A DNA stretch of 64,000 nt from Paucibacter sp. DJ2R-2 (GCF_025717675.1 NZ_JAJIRT010000001.1:1591391-1655390), one strand, 5' to 3'; positions 34,341-43,221 are shown, counted from the stretch's first letter. Made by a program: numbers and translations. Notes: a model not told the origin generated them from the letters alone.

Positions 34341-35273
34341 GTGAATGCAATGCTGTACGCCCTGGTGGTGCTGATCTGGGGCACGACCTGGATCGCCCTG
34401 AAGTGGCAGCTGGGCGTGGTGCCCATCCCCTTGTCGATTGCCTACCGTTTCGGCCTGGCCGCCCTGATTCTGTTCGCCTGGCTGGCCTGGCGCGGCCAGC
34501 TGCAGCGGCCACGCGGTCGTGCGGGCCTGTGGGTGCTGGGCCAGGGCCTGTGCCTGTTTTGCTTCAACTTCGTCTGCTTTCTCAATGCCAGCGCATTGAT
34601 CCACAGCGGCCTGGTGGCCGTGGTGTTCTCCAGCTCCACGCTCTGGAACGCGCTGCTGGCGCGTCTGATCCATGGCCGGCGCCTGGCGCCCCAGGTGCTG
34701 GCCGGCGGCGCGCTCGGCCTGGGGGGCTTGCTGCTGCTGTTCTGGCCCGAGATCAGCGCCCATGGCGCCAGTGCCAGCACCTTGCAAGGCCTGGCCTGGG
34801 CGCTGGGGGGCACGCTGTGTTTTTCGACCGGCAATCTGCTCTCCGCCGCCCTGCAGGGCCAGGGCTTGAAGCCGGCGCAGACCAACGCCTGGGGCATGCT
34901 GGTCGGCACCCTGCTGCTGCTCAGCTACTGCCTGCTGCAAGGCGTGCCCTTCGCCTACGAGCCGGGCTGGCGCTACAGCAGCGCCTTGCTCTATCTGGCG
35001 ATTCCGGGCTCGGTGATCGGCTTCACCGCCTACCTGACCCTGGTCGGCCGCCTCGGCCCCGAACGTGCGGCCTACAGCACGGTGCTGTTCCCGGTGGTGG
35101 CGCTCAATGTCTCGGCCCTGTTCGAGGGCTACCGCTGGACGCTGCCGGCGCTGCTGGGCCTGGCCTGCGTGATGGCGGGCAATGTGTTGGTGTTTCGCAA
35201 AAAGCCGGTCTTGCCCAATATGCCCGTGAAAGCCGGGCCATCTTCTGCTGGATTCAAGGGCATCCAGGGCTAG
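34341..35273 (+). CDS. EamA/DMT-family transporter
   Basis: An inner-membrane drug/metabolite exporter of the EamA type. It has 310 residues, about ten helices in two internally homologous halves (LVVLIWGTTWIALKW starts the first, LLYLAIPGSVIGFTAYLTLV is in the second). The start is GTG at 34341, with TAGGAGC nine bases upstream; an ATG nine bases later (34350) is possible. Divergent from the AraC/cupin regulator. Likely exports an amino acid or metabolite; substrate unknown. Confidence 0.88.
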   Translation: MNAMLYALVVLIWGTTWIALKWQLGVVPIPLSIAYRFGLAALILFAWLAWRGQLQRPRGRAGLWVLGQGLCLFCFNFVCFLNASALIHSGLVAVVFSSSTLWNALLARLIHGRRLAPQVLAGGALGLGGLLLLFWPEISAHGASASTLQGLAWALGGTLCFSTGNLLSAALQGQGLKPAQTNAWGMLVGTLLLLSYCLLQGVPFAYEPGWRYSSALLYLAIPGSVIGFTAYLTLVGRLGPERAAYSTVLFPVVALNVSALFEGYRWTLPALLGLACVMAGNVLVFRKKPVLPNMPVKAGPSSAGFKGIQG

Positions 35274-35328
35274 GATGGCTCCAGGCGGCCGCTGACCTGG
35301 GAGGCAGACGGCCAGGGAGTGCCCCTTC

Positions 35329-36456
35329 ATGAGTCAAACACCGTCCACCTGGGCCCTGCACCAGCTGGAAGTCGAGAAGTCCGGCCTGGCCGGGCGTTTG
35401 CGCAGCCTGCACAGCATCATCCAGGCGCGCTTTCCTTTGATCAGCCGCATGGCGCTGGCGCTGTACGACCCGGTCAGCGATGCGCTCAAGACCTTTGCCA
35501 GCAGCAATGAAGATGGCGAGGCTTTGCAGCGTTATGAGGCGGTGTTGGCCGAGGTGCCCTCGCTCTTGCTGCTGAAAAACGAGCGCCGCACACGGGTGGT
35601 GCAGGACATCGAGGCCAGCTTCGCCCACCCCACCGCGCACACCGCCTGGCTGCGTGGTCAGCTGTACCGCAGCAGCTACACCCTGCCCATCTTCAGCGGC
35701 CATGAGCTGGCCGCCTTCCTGTTCTTCGATGCCAAGGAGGCGAATGCCTTCGGGCCTGATGTCACCGGGTTTCTAGACATTTTTGCCGACATCGTCAGCC
35801 AGCTCTACCTGCTGCGCCTGGCCGCGGTGAACACCTTGGTGGGCGCGGTGGACATCGCCACCGGTCTGGCCCGAATCCGCGATGTTGAGACCGGCAGCCA
35901 CCTGGAACGCATGGCGGCCTACGCGCGCCTGATCGCCAAGGCGCTGGCGCCCAGCCATGGGCTCAGCGATGAGCAGGTCGAGTATGTGCACTTGTTCGCA
36001 CCCCTGCATGACATTGGCAAGGTGGGCATTCCTGATCGCATCCTTCTCAAACCCGGGCGGCTGGACGCTGAGGAGTGGGTTCACATGAAGCGCCATGTCG
36101 AGATCGGGATGGACCTGATCGAGCACATGGTGGCCGATCTGGGCCTGCAAGGCGACCCGGCGGCCCAGGTCATGCGCGAGGTGGTGGGCGGCCATCATGA
36201 GCGCGGCGACGGTTCGGGCTATCCCCTGGGTCTGCGCTTGGCTGAGATCCCGCTGGTGGCGCGCATCGTCGCCGTGGCCGATGTGTACGACGCCTTGTCC
36301 ACCGAGCGGCCTTACAAGCCGCGCTGGAGCGAGGCCGACTGCCTGGCCGAGCTGCAGCGCGAAGTGGCGGCGGGCCGGCTGGACGCTGACTGCGTCGCGG
36401 CCTTGGTCGCCGCCGAGGCGGCGCGTGCCGACATCCGCCGCCGCCTGGCCGATTGA
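35329..36456 (+). CDS. GAF/HD-GYP domain cyclic-di-GMP phosphodiesterase
   Basis: A 375-residue signalling protein. A GAF-like sensor spans about residues 10-160 (LALYDPVSDALKTFAS, YTLPIFSGHELAAFLFF). An HD-GYP domain spans about 175-350: LHDIGKVGIPDRILLKPGRL (HD with the following metal ligands), MKRHVEIG, and GGHHERGDGSGYPLGL, whose GYP is intact. All key metal ligands appear present, so hydrolysis of c-di-GMP is likely. It would influence biofilm and motility. No other c-di-GMP gene adjoins it. It converges with the PAP2 gene with only seven bases between. Confidence 0.9.
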   Translation: MSQTPSTWALHQLEVEKSGLAGRLRSLHSIIQARFPLISRMALALYDPVSDALKTFASSNEDGEALQRYEAVLAEVPSLLLLKNERRTRVVQDIEASFAHPTAHTAWLRGQLYRSSYTLPIFSGHELAAFLFFDAKEANAFGPDVTGFLDIFADIVSQLYLLRLAAVNTLVGAVDIATGLARIRDVETGSHLERMAAYARLIAKALAPSHGLSDEQVEYVHLFAPLHDIGKVGIPDRILLKPGRLDAEEWVHMKRHVEIGMDLIEHMVADLGLQGDPAAQVMREVVGGHHERGDGSGYPLGLRLAEIPLVARIVAVADVYDALSTERPYKPRWSEADCLAELQREVAAGRLDADCVAALVAAEAARADIRRRLAD

Positions 36457-36463
36457 TGTCTGC

Positions 36464-37168
36464 TTAGTCTGCCCGGCGCCGCGCGCGCCAGGCCGCAGCC
36501 GCCACGCAGATCGCCCAGCAGATCCAGGCCGACCACAGGGTGTGGCTCACATAGTGCGCGCCGCGCGCCAGCTGGGCCCAGCCGAACAGGGTGCCGAAGA
36601 CCAGCACACCGGACAGCCAGAGGCGGGCGATGGCCGGGCGATCCTGGCGCCAGAGGAAGAACTGGCTGAAAAAGGCAAAGGCCGCAATCGCGTGGCCCGA
36701 GGGGAAGCAATGGCCACCGCCGCCATCCTTGACGCCCAGCAGCCAGTGCGGCACATAGGGTGCGCTGCCGCCGAACTCTTGCAGATCCCAGGGGCAGCTG
36801 GTCTGGCTGATTTGCTTGAGCGCCGGGATGGCGACCAGGCAGGCCAGGGTCACCAGCAGCCAGAAGCGCCGTTCGCTGCGCGCCGGGCTGGGCAAGGCCG
36901 ATCGGCCCGGCCGGGCGATCCAGGGCCGGATGGCGTCCACGATCAGGGCGATGAAGATCAGCCAGGCCAGGTTGCGCCCGCCCTGGTGGCCCAGGCCCGC
37001 CGTCAGCCAGGCCTCACGCCAGGCAAAGCCGCTGGCATCGCCGTAGAGGCGCGAGATGCTCAGGTCCAGGCCGCTCCATTCCCAGGCGGCCAGCAGGGCC
37101 AGGGCGATCAAGCTGAGCAGCAGATCACGGCGCCAGGCCGGCGCCGCGGCAGGCACGGGGGCGCTCAT
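36464..37168 (-). CDS. PAP2-family membrane phosphatase
   Basis: A 234-residue membrane protein with about five helices. Central motif GGGHCFPSGHAIAAFAFF is the C2 region with catalytic His, and ARGAHYVSHTLWSAW carries the C3 His-Asp/Trp region. An upstream KQISQTSCPWDL segment replaces the classic K-x6-RP, as in some lipid A phosphatase-like members. It overlaps eptA by four bases and is very likely co-translated, suggesting a joint role in lipid A head-group remodelling, for example removing a phosphate before or alongside phosphoethanolamine addition. Confidence 0.85.
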   Translation of the reverse strand: MSAPVPAAAPAWRRDLLLSLIALALLAAWEWSGLDLSISRLYGDASGFAWREAWLTAGLGHQGGRNLAWLIFIALIVDAIRPWIARPGRSALPSPARSERRFWLLVTLACLVAIPALKQISQTSCPWDLQEFGGSAPYVPHWLLGVKDGGGGHCFPSGHAIAAFAFFSQFFLWRQDRPAIARLWLSGVLVFGTLFGWAQLARGAHYVSHTLWSAWICWAICVAAAAWRARRRAD

Positions 37169-38871
37169 TTCGCCGCCCCGATCTTGCAGTTCTGAGCCAG
37201 GTTCCAGTCCGGGGCGAACACGCTGCTGTGCACGTCGAGCAGGCCCATCATGGTGTGGAAGAGATGGTCATGCCGGGTGGGCGGCTGCGGCTGGAGGGCG
37301 CGCTGGCGAACGCAGGCCATGTCCAGGCCGGCATTGGCACCGAAGCCCGGGCTGGCCCACATCAGCATGGGCACTTGCGTCTGCTGGCTGGGGGCGATGG
37401 CGTAGGGGATGCCGTGCAGGAAGAGGCCGTTCTCGCCCAGCGATTCGCCGTGGTCGGAGACGTAGATCAGGGCCGTGTCCACCTCGTCCGAGCGGGCCTT
37501 GAGCTTCTTGATCAGCTCGGCCAGCACATGGTCGGTGTAGAGCAGGGCGTTGTCGTAGGCGTTGACGATTTCTTCCTTGCTGCACAGGCGCAGATCGTCC
37601 TTCTGGCAGGCCGGCTTGAAGCGCTCGAAGGCCTCAGGGTAGCGGCGGAAATAGGACGGGCCATGGTTGCCCAGCTGGTGCATGACCCAGAGGTGGGTGG
37701 AGGCGGACTGGCTCTTGGCGGCGCTCAGGCGGGCGTCGAGGTCGGCAATCAGGCCTTCGTCCAGGCAGCGCTTGCCGTCGCACAGGCCGGGCGCGTTCTG
37801 CTCGCTCACAAAGTCATTGGGCAGGCCGTCGCAGACGCCTTTGCAGCCGCTCTGGTTGTCGCGCCACTGCACTTGCACGCCAGCGCGGGCCAGCAGGTGC
37901 AGCAGGGATTCGCTGCCGCGGATGCGGGCTTCGTCGTAATCGCGCCGGCCGATGGGCGCGAACATGCAGGGCAGGGAGGTTTCGGTGTTGGTGCCGCAGG
38001 CCTCGACCGGCGGCAGGCTGATCAGCTCGGGCAGCTGGGCCAGCTGCGGCGTGGTCTGGCGGGCATAGCCGTTCAGGCCCCAGTTGGCCGCGCGCGCGGT
38101 CTCGCCCACCACCAGCACCAGCACCAGGGGCTTGGCGCGGGCGCTCATCTGCGCGCCCGGCTTGGCGTCCAGGCCCAGGGGCTGGCGCGGCTTGGCCGCG
38201 CCCTTGAGGTCTTGCGCGATCACCGAGCCCAGGGACCAGATGTAGTTGGCCGGGGTGATCAGGTAGCGGATCTCCTTGTTGTTGCGCATCAGCGAGGAGA
38301 AGGGCTGGAACACCGACAGAACAGCCGCCACCGCTGTGGCCAGGGCCAGCAGCAGCACGCCCAGGCGCACCAGCACCGCGCGCTGCCAGCTGCGGCGGCG
38401 CACGATCTCCACCCGCCACAACGCCAGCAAAGGCAGGCCAGCCCAGAGCAGCACATGGCCGGCCATGCGCAGGCTCAGCAGCTCCGAGGCCTCGGCCGGG
38501 TCGGTGCGCAAGGTGTTGCGCAGCATGGTCGGGTCGAGGTAGACGCCGTAGGTCTGCATGTAGAAGGTGGCGCAGGCGGTGCCGATCAGCAGCACGGCGA
38601 GCACTGGCTTGATGGTCCAGCGGTGGGCCACCAGGCCGACCAGCAAGACATGCAGGGCCAGCACCATCACGCCGATGGCCAGGCCGAAGCTCCAGCTGCT
38701 GGCATCGCCGGCGACGCGGTCTTTGAGCGCAGCGGCGAAGAACAATCGGTTGGCGCTGAACAGCCAGAACAGGCTGGAGATCAGCAGCAGCTGTTCGACG
38801 CTGAGGGCCAGCGTGAAACGGCGCCGGGGGGAGGGGGACCCAGAGGTCCGGGAGGAGGCAAAGGCGGTCAT
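37165..38871 (-). CDS. eptA: Phosphoethanolamine-lipid A transferase (EptA/PmrC)
   Basis: This inner-membrane enzyme transfers phosphoethanolamine to lipid A on the periplasmic face. It has 568 residues: five N-terminal helices (about 22-215) and a sulfatase-fold domain. The nucleophile is Thr258 in VVGETARAANWGLNGYARQT. Disulfide-type cysteines occur at EACGTNTETSLPCMF, GCKGVC, LCDGKRC and ACQKDDLRLC, as in EptA/MCR proteins. Metal site regions VSDHGESLGENG and the earlier LGNHGPSYFRRYPEAF are intact. The gene is chromosomal and paired with PAP2. Such enzymes lower envelope negative charge and can raise polymyxin tolerance; expression here is not known. Confidence 0.93.
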   Translation of the reverse strand: MTAFASSRTSGSPSPRRRFTLALSVEQLLLISSLFWLFSANRLFFAAALKDRVAGDASSWSFGLAIGVMVLALHVLLVGLVAHRWTIKPVLAVLLIGTACATFYMQTYGVYLDPTMLRNTLRTDPAEASELLSLRMAGHVLLWAGLPLLALWRVEIVRRRSWQRAVLVRLGVLLLALATAVAAVLSVFQPFSSLMRNNKEIRYLITPANYIWSLGSVIAQDLKGAAKPRQPLGLDAKPGAQMSARAKPLVLVLVVGETARAANWGLNGYARQTTPQLAQLPELISLPPVEACGTNTETSLPCMFAPIGRRDYDEARIRGSESLLHLLARAGVQVQWRDNQSGCKGVCDGLPNDFVSEQNAPGLCDGKRCLDEGLIADLDARLSAAKSQSASTHLWVMHQLGNHGPSYFRRYPEAFERFKPACQKDDLRLCSKEEIVNAYDNALLYTDHVLAELIKKLKARSDEVDTALIYVSDHGESLGENGLFLHGIPYAIAPSQQTQVPMLMWASPGFGANAGLDMACVRQRALQPQPPTRHDHLFHTMMGLLDVHSSVFAPDWNLAQNCKIGAAK

Positions 38872-38914
38872 TCCCGCATTGGAACCGATGCCGATGAAGC
38901 CACCCTTAAGGACT

Positions 38915-38949
38915 TGCCCCCGGCCCGCCTTTTCAGCGGGACGGGGGCA
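38915..38949 (-). terminator. Strong hairpin between LPMO and eptA
   Basis: TGCCCCCG (38915-38922) and CGGGGGCA (38942-38949) form the outer stem. CCCGC (38924-38928) and GCGGG (38936-38940) form the inner stem with a G/A mismatch between, and a CTTTTCA loop. Thirteen paired bases. It sits past the LPMO stop and 44 bases before the eptA start on the same strand, so it can terminate the former or attenuate the latter. No U-tract follows. Confidence 0.55.
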
Positions 38950-39000
38950 GATTTCAGCACCGCCGGGTGGCAGCGTGAAGTTCAGCGCCTAAGGGCGTGA

Positions 39001-40407
39001 TCAGCGCGCGATCCAGGCGTCGGTCCAGTGTGCGCCCACACCGGGCTCGTAGGCGGTGGCATTGCTGCTCCACTGCCGGCACCAGCCCTCGTAGGGGAAG
39101 GGCTTGCACTCGTAGACCTTGCCGTTCTTGGGCTGCAGCACCTTGGTGCCGCCCTTGTAGCTGGCCAGGCTGTTCGGGAACACATAGTCATACGTGCTCG
39201 TACCGGCCGGCTTGACGGTGATGGCATAGGTCTTCTGCAGCACATTGCCACCGGCCTTGGGGCTGCCCTTGACCACCAGGTTGTAGGCGCCGGCGGCGGC
39301 GGGGTTGAGTGCCAGGTTCAGGGTCTGGCCGCTGTTGTTCAGCGAGACGCTGGCCTGGGCCTTGCTGTTGCCGGCGGCGTCGAACAAGGTGGCCGTCACA
39401 TCCAGCTCGCCCACGGCGGTGACGCTGAAGCTGAGGTTCAGCGGTCCGCTGGCCGGCGCGGTGTATTCGGCGGCCACGCCGTTGACCAGCAGGTCGACAT
39501 TGGGCGGCGGCGCCTTGTCGATCTGGATCTCCACCCGCTCCAGGCTGCTGTCGCTGCGCACAAAGACCTCGTTCTGGCCATAGGCCGGGCTGATGCTGCC
39601 GTCGGCGGCCTTCTGGCCGGCCTTGAGCTGGCTTTGCTCGGCATTGATGCGGCCGGCCAGCAGGTAGGGCCAGGTGTTGCGTTGGCCGTCCGTGCTGTTG
39701 GCGATGGTGATGCGGGTCTGGAATTCAGCGCGCTCGCCCTTGGCGTCAAACACCCGGGTGGCGACCTTGTCGCCGGTGGCCAGGTCCACCGACGGGTAGA
39801 TGGTGCCCTTGGGGTTCCAGGTGAGGACGGGCGGCGTGCCGTCGAACGTGACGTCCACCAGGTTATAGAAGCTGTTGGGCGTGTCCGCCACCTCCCAGAC
39901 GCCCAAGATGACCTGGTAGCCGCTGCGCGCCGGCACATTGCAGCTGTGGTTGACGGTCTTGGGTGGCTGCTTGCCGCCGCCATCCACAGTGCAGAAGGGC
40001 TGGGTCTCGAAGGAGGACCGGCTCAGCTTGAGGTTGGGGTTCCAGTCGGCGCGGGTGATGTAGTAACGCCAGTTGCGCGTGGCATGGTTGGCGGTGAAGG
40101 TCCAGGAGAAGGTCTGGGCGCCGGCCTTCATGGCGCGTTTGGTCCAGCGCGTGCTGGTTTGCTCGTCCAGGGCGCCGAACTGGGTCAGGCCGGCGCTGGC
40201 GATGCGGCCATCGGCCGGGCCGGTGGCCGGGTAGCCGGATGGCCCTTCCAGGCTTTGGGGTTCGTACTGCACGGGGCCGCAATTGCTGTTGCCGCCTTTG
40301 CTGCAGAGCAAGCTGCGCGACTCAGGCGCGCTGATGTAACCGTGGGCGGTGGCCAGGGCTGGCAGCGTGGCTGCCAGCAGGCCCAGTGCGAGGGTTCGAA
40401 TGCGCAT
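39001..40407 (-). CDS. AA10 lytic polysaccharide monooxygenase, GbpA-like, with C-terminal chitin-binding module
   Basis: A secreted copper oxygenase that cleaves chitin oxidatively. It has 468 residues. ATG 40407 has AAGGAGGA upstream. The signal peptide ends LATA, leaving His22 as the mature N-terminus (HGYISAPESRSLLC), half of the copper histidine brace; the second His is in FTANHATRNWRYYIT. The order AA10 (about 22-210), two beta-rich modules (about 215-400) and a terminal module YECKPFPYEGWCRQW ending AHWTDAW matches GbpA-like multi-domain LPMOs with a CBM73/CBM5-type chitin binder. Role: chitin use or attachment to chitinous surfaces. No chitinase adjoins it. Confidence 0.9.
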   Translation of the reverse strand: MRIRTLALGLLAATLPALATAHGYISAPESRSLLCSKGGNSNCGPVQYEPQSLEGPSGYPATGPADGRIASAGLTQFGALDEQTSTRWTKRAMKAGAQTFSWTFTANHATRNWRYYITRADWNPNLKLSRSSFETQPFCTVDGGGKQPPKTVNHSCNVPARSGYQVILGVWEVADTPNSFYNLVDVTFDGTPPVLTWNPKGTIYPSVDLATGDKVATRVFDAKGERAEFQTRITIANSTDGQRNTWPYLLAGRINAEQSQLKAGQKAADGSISPAYGQNEVFVRSDSSLERVEIQIDKAPPPNVDLLVNGVAAEYTAPASGPLNLSFSVTAVGELDVTATLFDAAGNSKAQASVSLNNSGQTLNLALNPAAAGAYNLVVKGSPKAGGNVLQKTYAITVKPAGTSTYDYVFPNSLASYKGGTKVLQPKNGKVYECKPFPYEGWCRQWSSNATAYEPGVGAHWTDAWIAR

Positions 40408-40443
40408 AACGTCCTCCTTGTTGGGGTCTGACGATTCTGCGCA

Positions 40444-40460
40444 GTGCGCACAGCGCGCAC
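40444..40460. promoter_or_regulatory. 6-bp dyad upstream of the LPMO gene
   Basis: GTGCGC and GCGCAC (read on the minus strand: GTGCGC-GCTGT-GCGCAC) flank a 5-base spacer, 37-53 bases before ATG 40407. AT-rich sequence (TTTTATATTGG) follows on the upstream side at about 40490. Candidate operator; no regulator assigned. Confidence 0.3.
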
Positions 40461-40578
40461 AAGTGGTTTTGGATTGGGGTTTATCTGGTTTTATATTGGT
40501 CTTATGTAACGTATGAAACCGGCGGTGTGTGCCGGCCACCGAATGTCAGCGCTGCGATCAAGGGGAGGGCGCCGGTGC

Positions 40579-40959
40579 TCACAGCCCCAGCCAGGGGCTG
40601 CGCGTGATCGAGCAGGCCAACATATAGGCCAAGGACAGCAAGGCCAGCAGATAGCCCAGGCTGCGGAACTCGCCCCGGCCCATGGCCCAGTGAGCGCAGA
40701 CCGTGTAGACCACCAGGGCGATCAGCTTGGCCAGCAGCCAGCTGTCGCGCAAAAAGGGGTTCAGAAAGAGCAGGGCCCAGAGGCTCAAGCCCGTGATGGT
40801 CATCAGCGCGTCGATGCCGAAGACCAGCACGCTGAGGCGGCTGTCCAGCGCCCACTGGCCGCCGAACTGGAAGGCCAGGCCACGCACCAGGAACAGCGCC
40901 ACGCTGCACCAGGCCAGCAGCACATGGATCTCGCTCATCTGCAGGTCAAAGGAATACAT
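40579..40959 (-). CDS. SirB-like (SirB2) small membrane protein
   Basis: A 126-residue inner-membrane protein with four helices. MSEIHVLLAWCSVALFLVRG and LDSRLSVLVFGIDALMTITG match the SirB2 family. The ending SPWLGL is short and hydrophobic. SirB2 proteins are widespread but of unknown biochemical role, originally linked to invasion-gene expression in Salmonella. The gene lies upstream of LPMO on the same strand with 171 bases between, so separate promoters are likely. Confidence 0.82.
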   Translation of the reverse strand: MYSFDLQMSEIHVLLAWCSVALFLVRGLAFQFGGQWALDSRLSVLVFGIDALMTITGLSLWALLFLNPFLRDSWLLAKLIALVVYTVCAHWAMGRGEFRSLGYLLALLSLAYMLACSITRSPWLGL

Positions 40960-41051
40960 GGCGTGGGTCTCTGGCGTTCACGGCGCAAGCTTCGTCAGCG
41001 GGCCTTTGGCTGTCAAGAAGGGCGCGCTCGCACGGCCCTGGCGCATCCTCG

Positions 41052-41822
41052 TCAAGAAGCGATGGCATGGGCGAATGCGGCTTGCGCCAGGATGTTCGTG
41101 GTGTTGAGGTAGCGAAGACCGCCGGCTTCAAAGCTGGCGGCCTCGATCTGGTCCGGGTAAGCCAGCGGCAGTTCGGTGCAGGCCAGACAGACGGCACAGT
41201 CGCGGGCCTGCGCCGCTGAGCCGAGGGTCTGCAAGGCCAGGGCGCGGATCTGCGCAGCGGCGGCTTCAGGCTGCGGTGCCGCCTGCAGTTCCAGAATCAG
41301 CGGCAGCAGGGCCGCGCGCTCGGCACTGCCCGGCGCCGGCCCGCAGGACTCGATGCCCTGGCGCGCCAGGGCGGACGGCAAGGCCTGACCCCGCATGGTG
41401 GGCTCGGTGCCCAGGATCAGCAGACGGCGCAAGCCCAGCGCCGCCGCCTGCTCCGCCACCAGTTCAAACAGGTTCAGCACCGGCAGGCTCAGGCCGGCGG
41501 TGATGGCGTCGAAACGGTTGTGCGGTGTGTTGCTGGCGATCAGGGCGAAGTCGGCGCCGCTGGCTTGCAGGCGCAAGAGCGCCGCGCGGAAGTAGGCGTC
41601 GAAGCCGGCCCAGGAGGCTTCATCGCCCTCGATGCCGCGCAGGCTTTGGCTGCGAGCGATGTTCAGCGACTCGATGCTGAATTCGGGCATCTGCGGCGCG
41701 CCGGTAGGCCCCAGCCCGTGCTCCGTCGCTTGGGCGCGCGCCTGTGCCAGCTGGCACAGGGTCTTGTAAATCTCCACGGTCGAGCCCCAGGCCACGCCGC
41801 CGACGATGCCGATCTTCTTCAT
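41052..41822 (-). CDS. Aspartate/glutamate racemase-family protein with Ser in place of one catalytic Cys
   Basis: A 256-residue two-domain racemase-fold enzyme. The start KKIGIVGGVAWGSTVEIYK is typical. The second catalytic Cys is present: C215 in CLACTELPL. At the first site, where the family has C-N-T, the sequence reads IASNTPHN with Ser97. Enzymes with one Cys and one Ser/Thr can still act as one-sided isomerases (L-Asp/Glu-specific racemase EcL-DER uses Thr/Cys) or as other amino-acid-related lyases. Likely cytoplasmic. It is divergent from the metallo-hydrolase gene and 92 bases upstream of sirB. Confidence 0.82.
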   Translation of the reverse strand: MKKIGIVGGVAWGSTVEIYKTLCQLAQARAQATEHGLGPTGAPQMPEFSIESLNIARSQSLRGIEGDEASWAGFDAYFRAALLRLQASGADFALIASNTPHNRFDAITAGLSLPVLNLFELVAEQAAALGLRRLLILGTEPTMRGQALPSALARQGIESCGPAPGSAERAALLPLILELQAAPQPEAAAAQIRALALQTLGSAAQARDCAVCLACTELPLAYPDQIEAASFEAGGLRYLNTTNILAQAAFAHAIAS

Positions 41823-41944
41823 GGATTCCTTTCTCTTGCGGGCATTGTCACCGGCGGCTGTCAGCCTGCGGGCCGGCTTGCTATGCTGCGCAAGCCCTGG
41901 CCCCGCCGGGCCGTTTCATGCCTCACAGCTCAAGGAAACACGCC

Positions 41945-42916
41945 ATGCCTCGTCTTGCCACTTCAAGTTTCGCCCTGGCCGCCGCACTGCTGTTCGCCGG
42001 CCTTCCTCACAGCGCCGAGGCCGCCGCGCCCCAGGTCAAGACCCAGGCGCCGGGCTACTACCGCATGATGCTGGGGGACTTTGAAGTCACGGCCCTGAAT
42101 GACGGCACCGTCGATCTGCCCATGGACAAGCTCTTGACCGGCGCCAAGCCGGGTCAGGTCTTGCGCGCCCTGCAGCATGCCTACCTGGGCACGCCGCTGG
42201 AAACATCGGTCAACGGCTATTTGATCAACACCGGAGCCAAGCTGGTGCTGGTCGACACGGGGGCCGCCACCTTGTTCGGGCCCACTCTGGGCAAGCTGCT
42301 GAGTCATCTCAAGGCTGCCAGCTACCAGCCCGAGCAGGTCGACGAGATCTACATCACCCATTTGCATGGCGACCATGTCGGCGGCCTGCTCAGCGAGGGC
42401 AAGGCGGCGTTTCCCAATGCCGTGGTGCGCATCGACCAGCGCGAGGCCGACTACTGGCTCAGCGAGGCGAATATGGCCAAGGCCCCCGAGGCTGCACAAG
42501 GCGGCTTCAAAGGCGCCATGATGTCGATCAAGCCTTACCAGGAGGCCGGCCGCTTCAAGCCGTTCGAGGGTTCGCCGCAAGGCGTGGAGTTGGTGGCTGG
42601 CGTGCGTGCCGTGTCCACCTACGGCCACACGCCCGGCCACAATGTCTACGTGGCCGAAAGCAAGGGCCAGAAGCTGGCCATCTGGGGCGACCTGATGCAT
42701 GTGGCCGCCGTGCAGTTCCCGGATCCTTCGGTGACCATCCAGTTCGACAGCGATTCCAAAGCCGCCCGCCCGCAGCGTGAAAAGGCCTACGCCGATGCCG
42801 CCAAAAATGGCTATTACGTCGGCGTGGCTCACGTCGCCTTCCCCGGCATCGGCCGCCTGCGCGCCGATGGCAAGGGCTACATCTGGGTGCCGGCGAACTA
42901 CAGCAGCAAGCCCTGA
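41945..42916 (+). CDS. Secreted metallo-beta-lactamase-fold hydrolase
   Basis: A 323-residue exported zinc hydrolase. ATG 41945 (MPRLATSSFALAAALLF) starts a signal peptide ending HSAEAAA; the longer frame from 41744 is not needed. The metal motif HLHGDHVGG is near residue 140, with TYGHTPGHNVYV and WGDLMHVAAVQFPDPSV further on. The overall layout resembles quorum-quenching lactonase/aliphatic esterase-like MBL enzymes that carry signal peptides. Substrate unknown. It is divergent from the racemase gene. Confidence 0.85.
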   Translation: MPRLATSSFALAAALLFAGLPHSAEAAAPQVKTQAPGYYRMMLGDFEVTALNDGTVDLPMDKLLTGAKPGQVLRALQHAYLGTPLETSVNGYLINTGAKLVLVDTGAATLFGPTLGKLLSHLKAASYQPEQVDEIYITHLHGDHVGGLLSEGKAAFPNAVVRIDQREADYWLSEANMAKAPEAAQGGFKGAMMSIKPYQEAGRFKPFEGSPQGVELVAGVRAVSTYGHTPGHNVYVAESKGQKLAIWGDLMHVAAVQFPDPSVTIQFDSDSKAARPQREKAYADAAKNGYYVGVAHVAFPGIGRLRADGKGYIWVPANYSSKP

Positions 42917-43221
42917 ACCTGAGCTTGGGAGGCGCGGCGGCGGCCCCCAAGTTCTAGGGGCAGCGAGGAAACAAAGCGTAAGTAATTCACGAACAGCGAC
43001 AGCCCTCGCACAGAATGCCGGCGGCTTCACGACGCTACGGTGTCGTGAGCTCGAGTGCCTCTGTGGCTGCGCCTGATGGCTGGCGGCAGCGGGTGTGAAT
43101 CTCACGGACTGTTGTGGTCCATGTCGTCGGTTTCGATTCTGGATTGGCCCTGATCAGGCCTCGCCCTCGGTGGGCGGGCGCCCGGCCCTGGCTTCGAACG
43201 AGCCCGGGAGTTGTTGTCGCT
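42917..43221. other. Intergenic stretch with hairpin after the MBL-fold gene
   Basis: This 305-base gap shows no convincing gene, though the following frame is open back to 43114. A candidate terminator lies at 42924-42951, where CTTGGG pairs with CCCAAG around a G/C-rich loop with extra internal complementarity, followed by TTCTAG. Confidence 0.4.

Noticed and set aside
38901..38911. PmrA box before eptA
   Set aside because: Only one CTTAAG half-site is present; a true box needs two direct half-sites.
42924..42951. Intrinsic terminator after the MBL-fold gene
   Set aside because: The stem (CTTGGG/CCCAAG) is short and followed by TTCTAG only, so it was kept as a note in the gap entry, not as a separate call.
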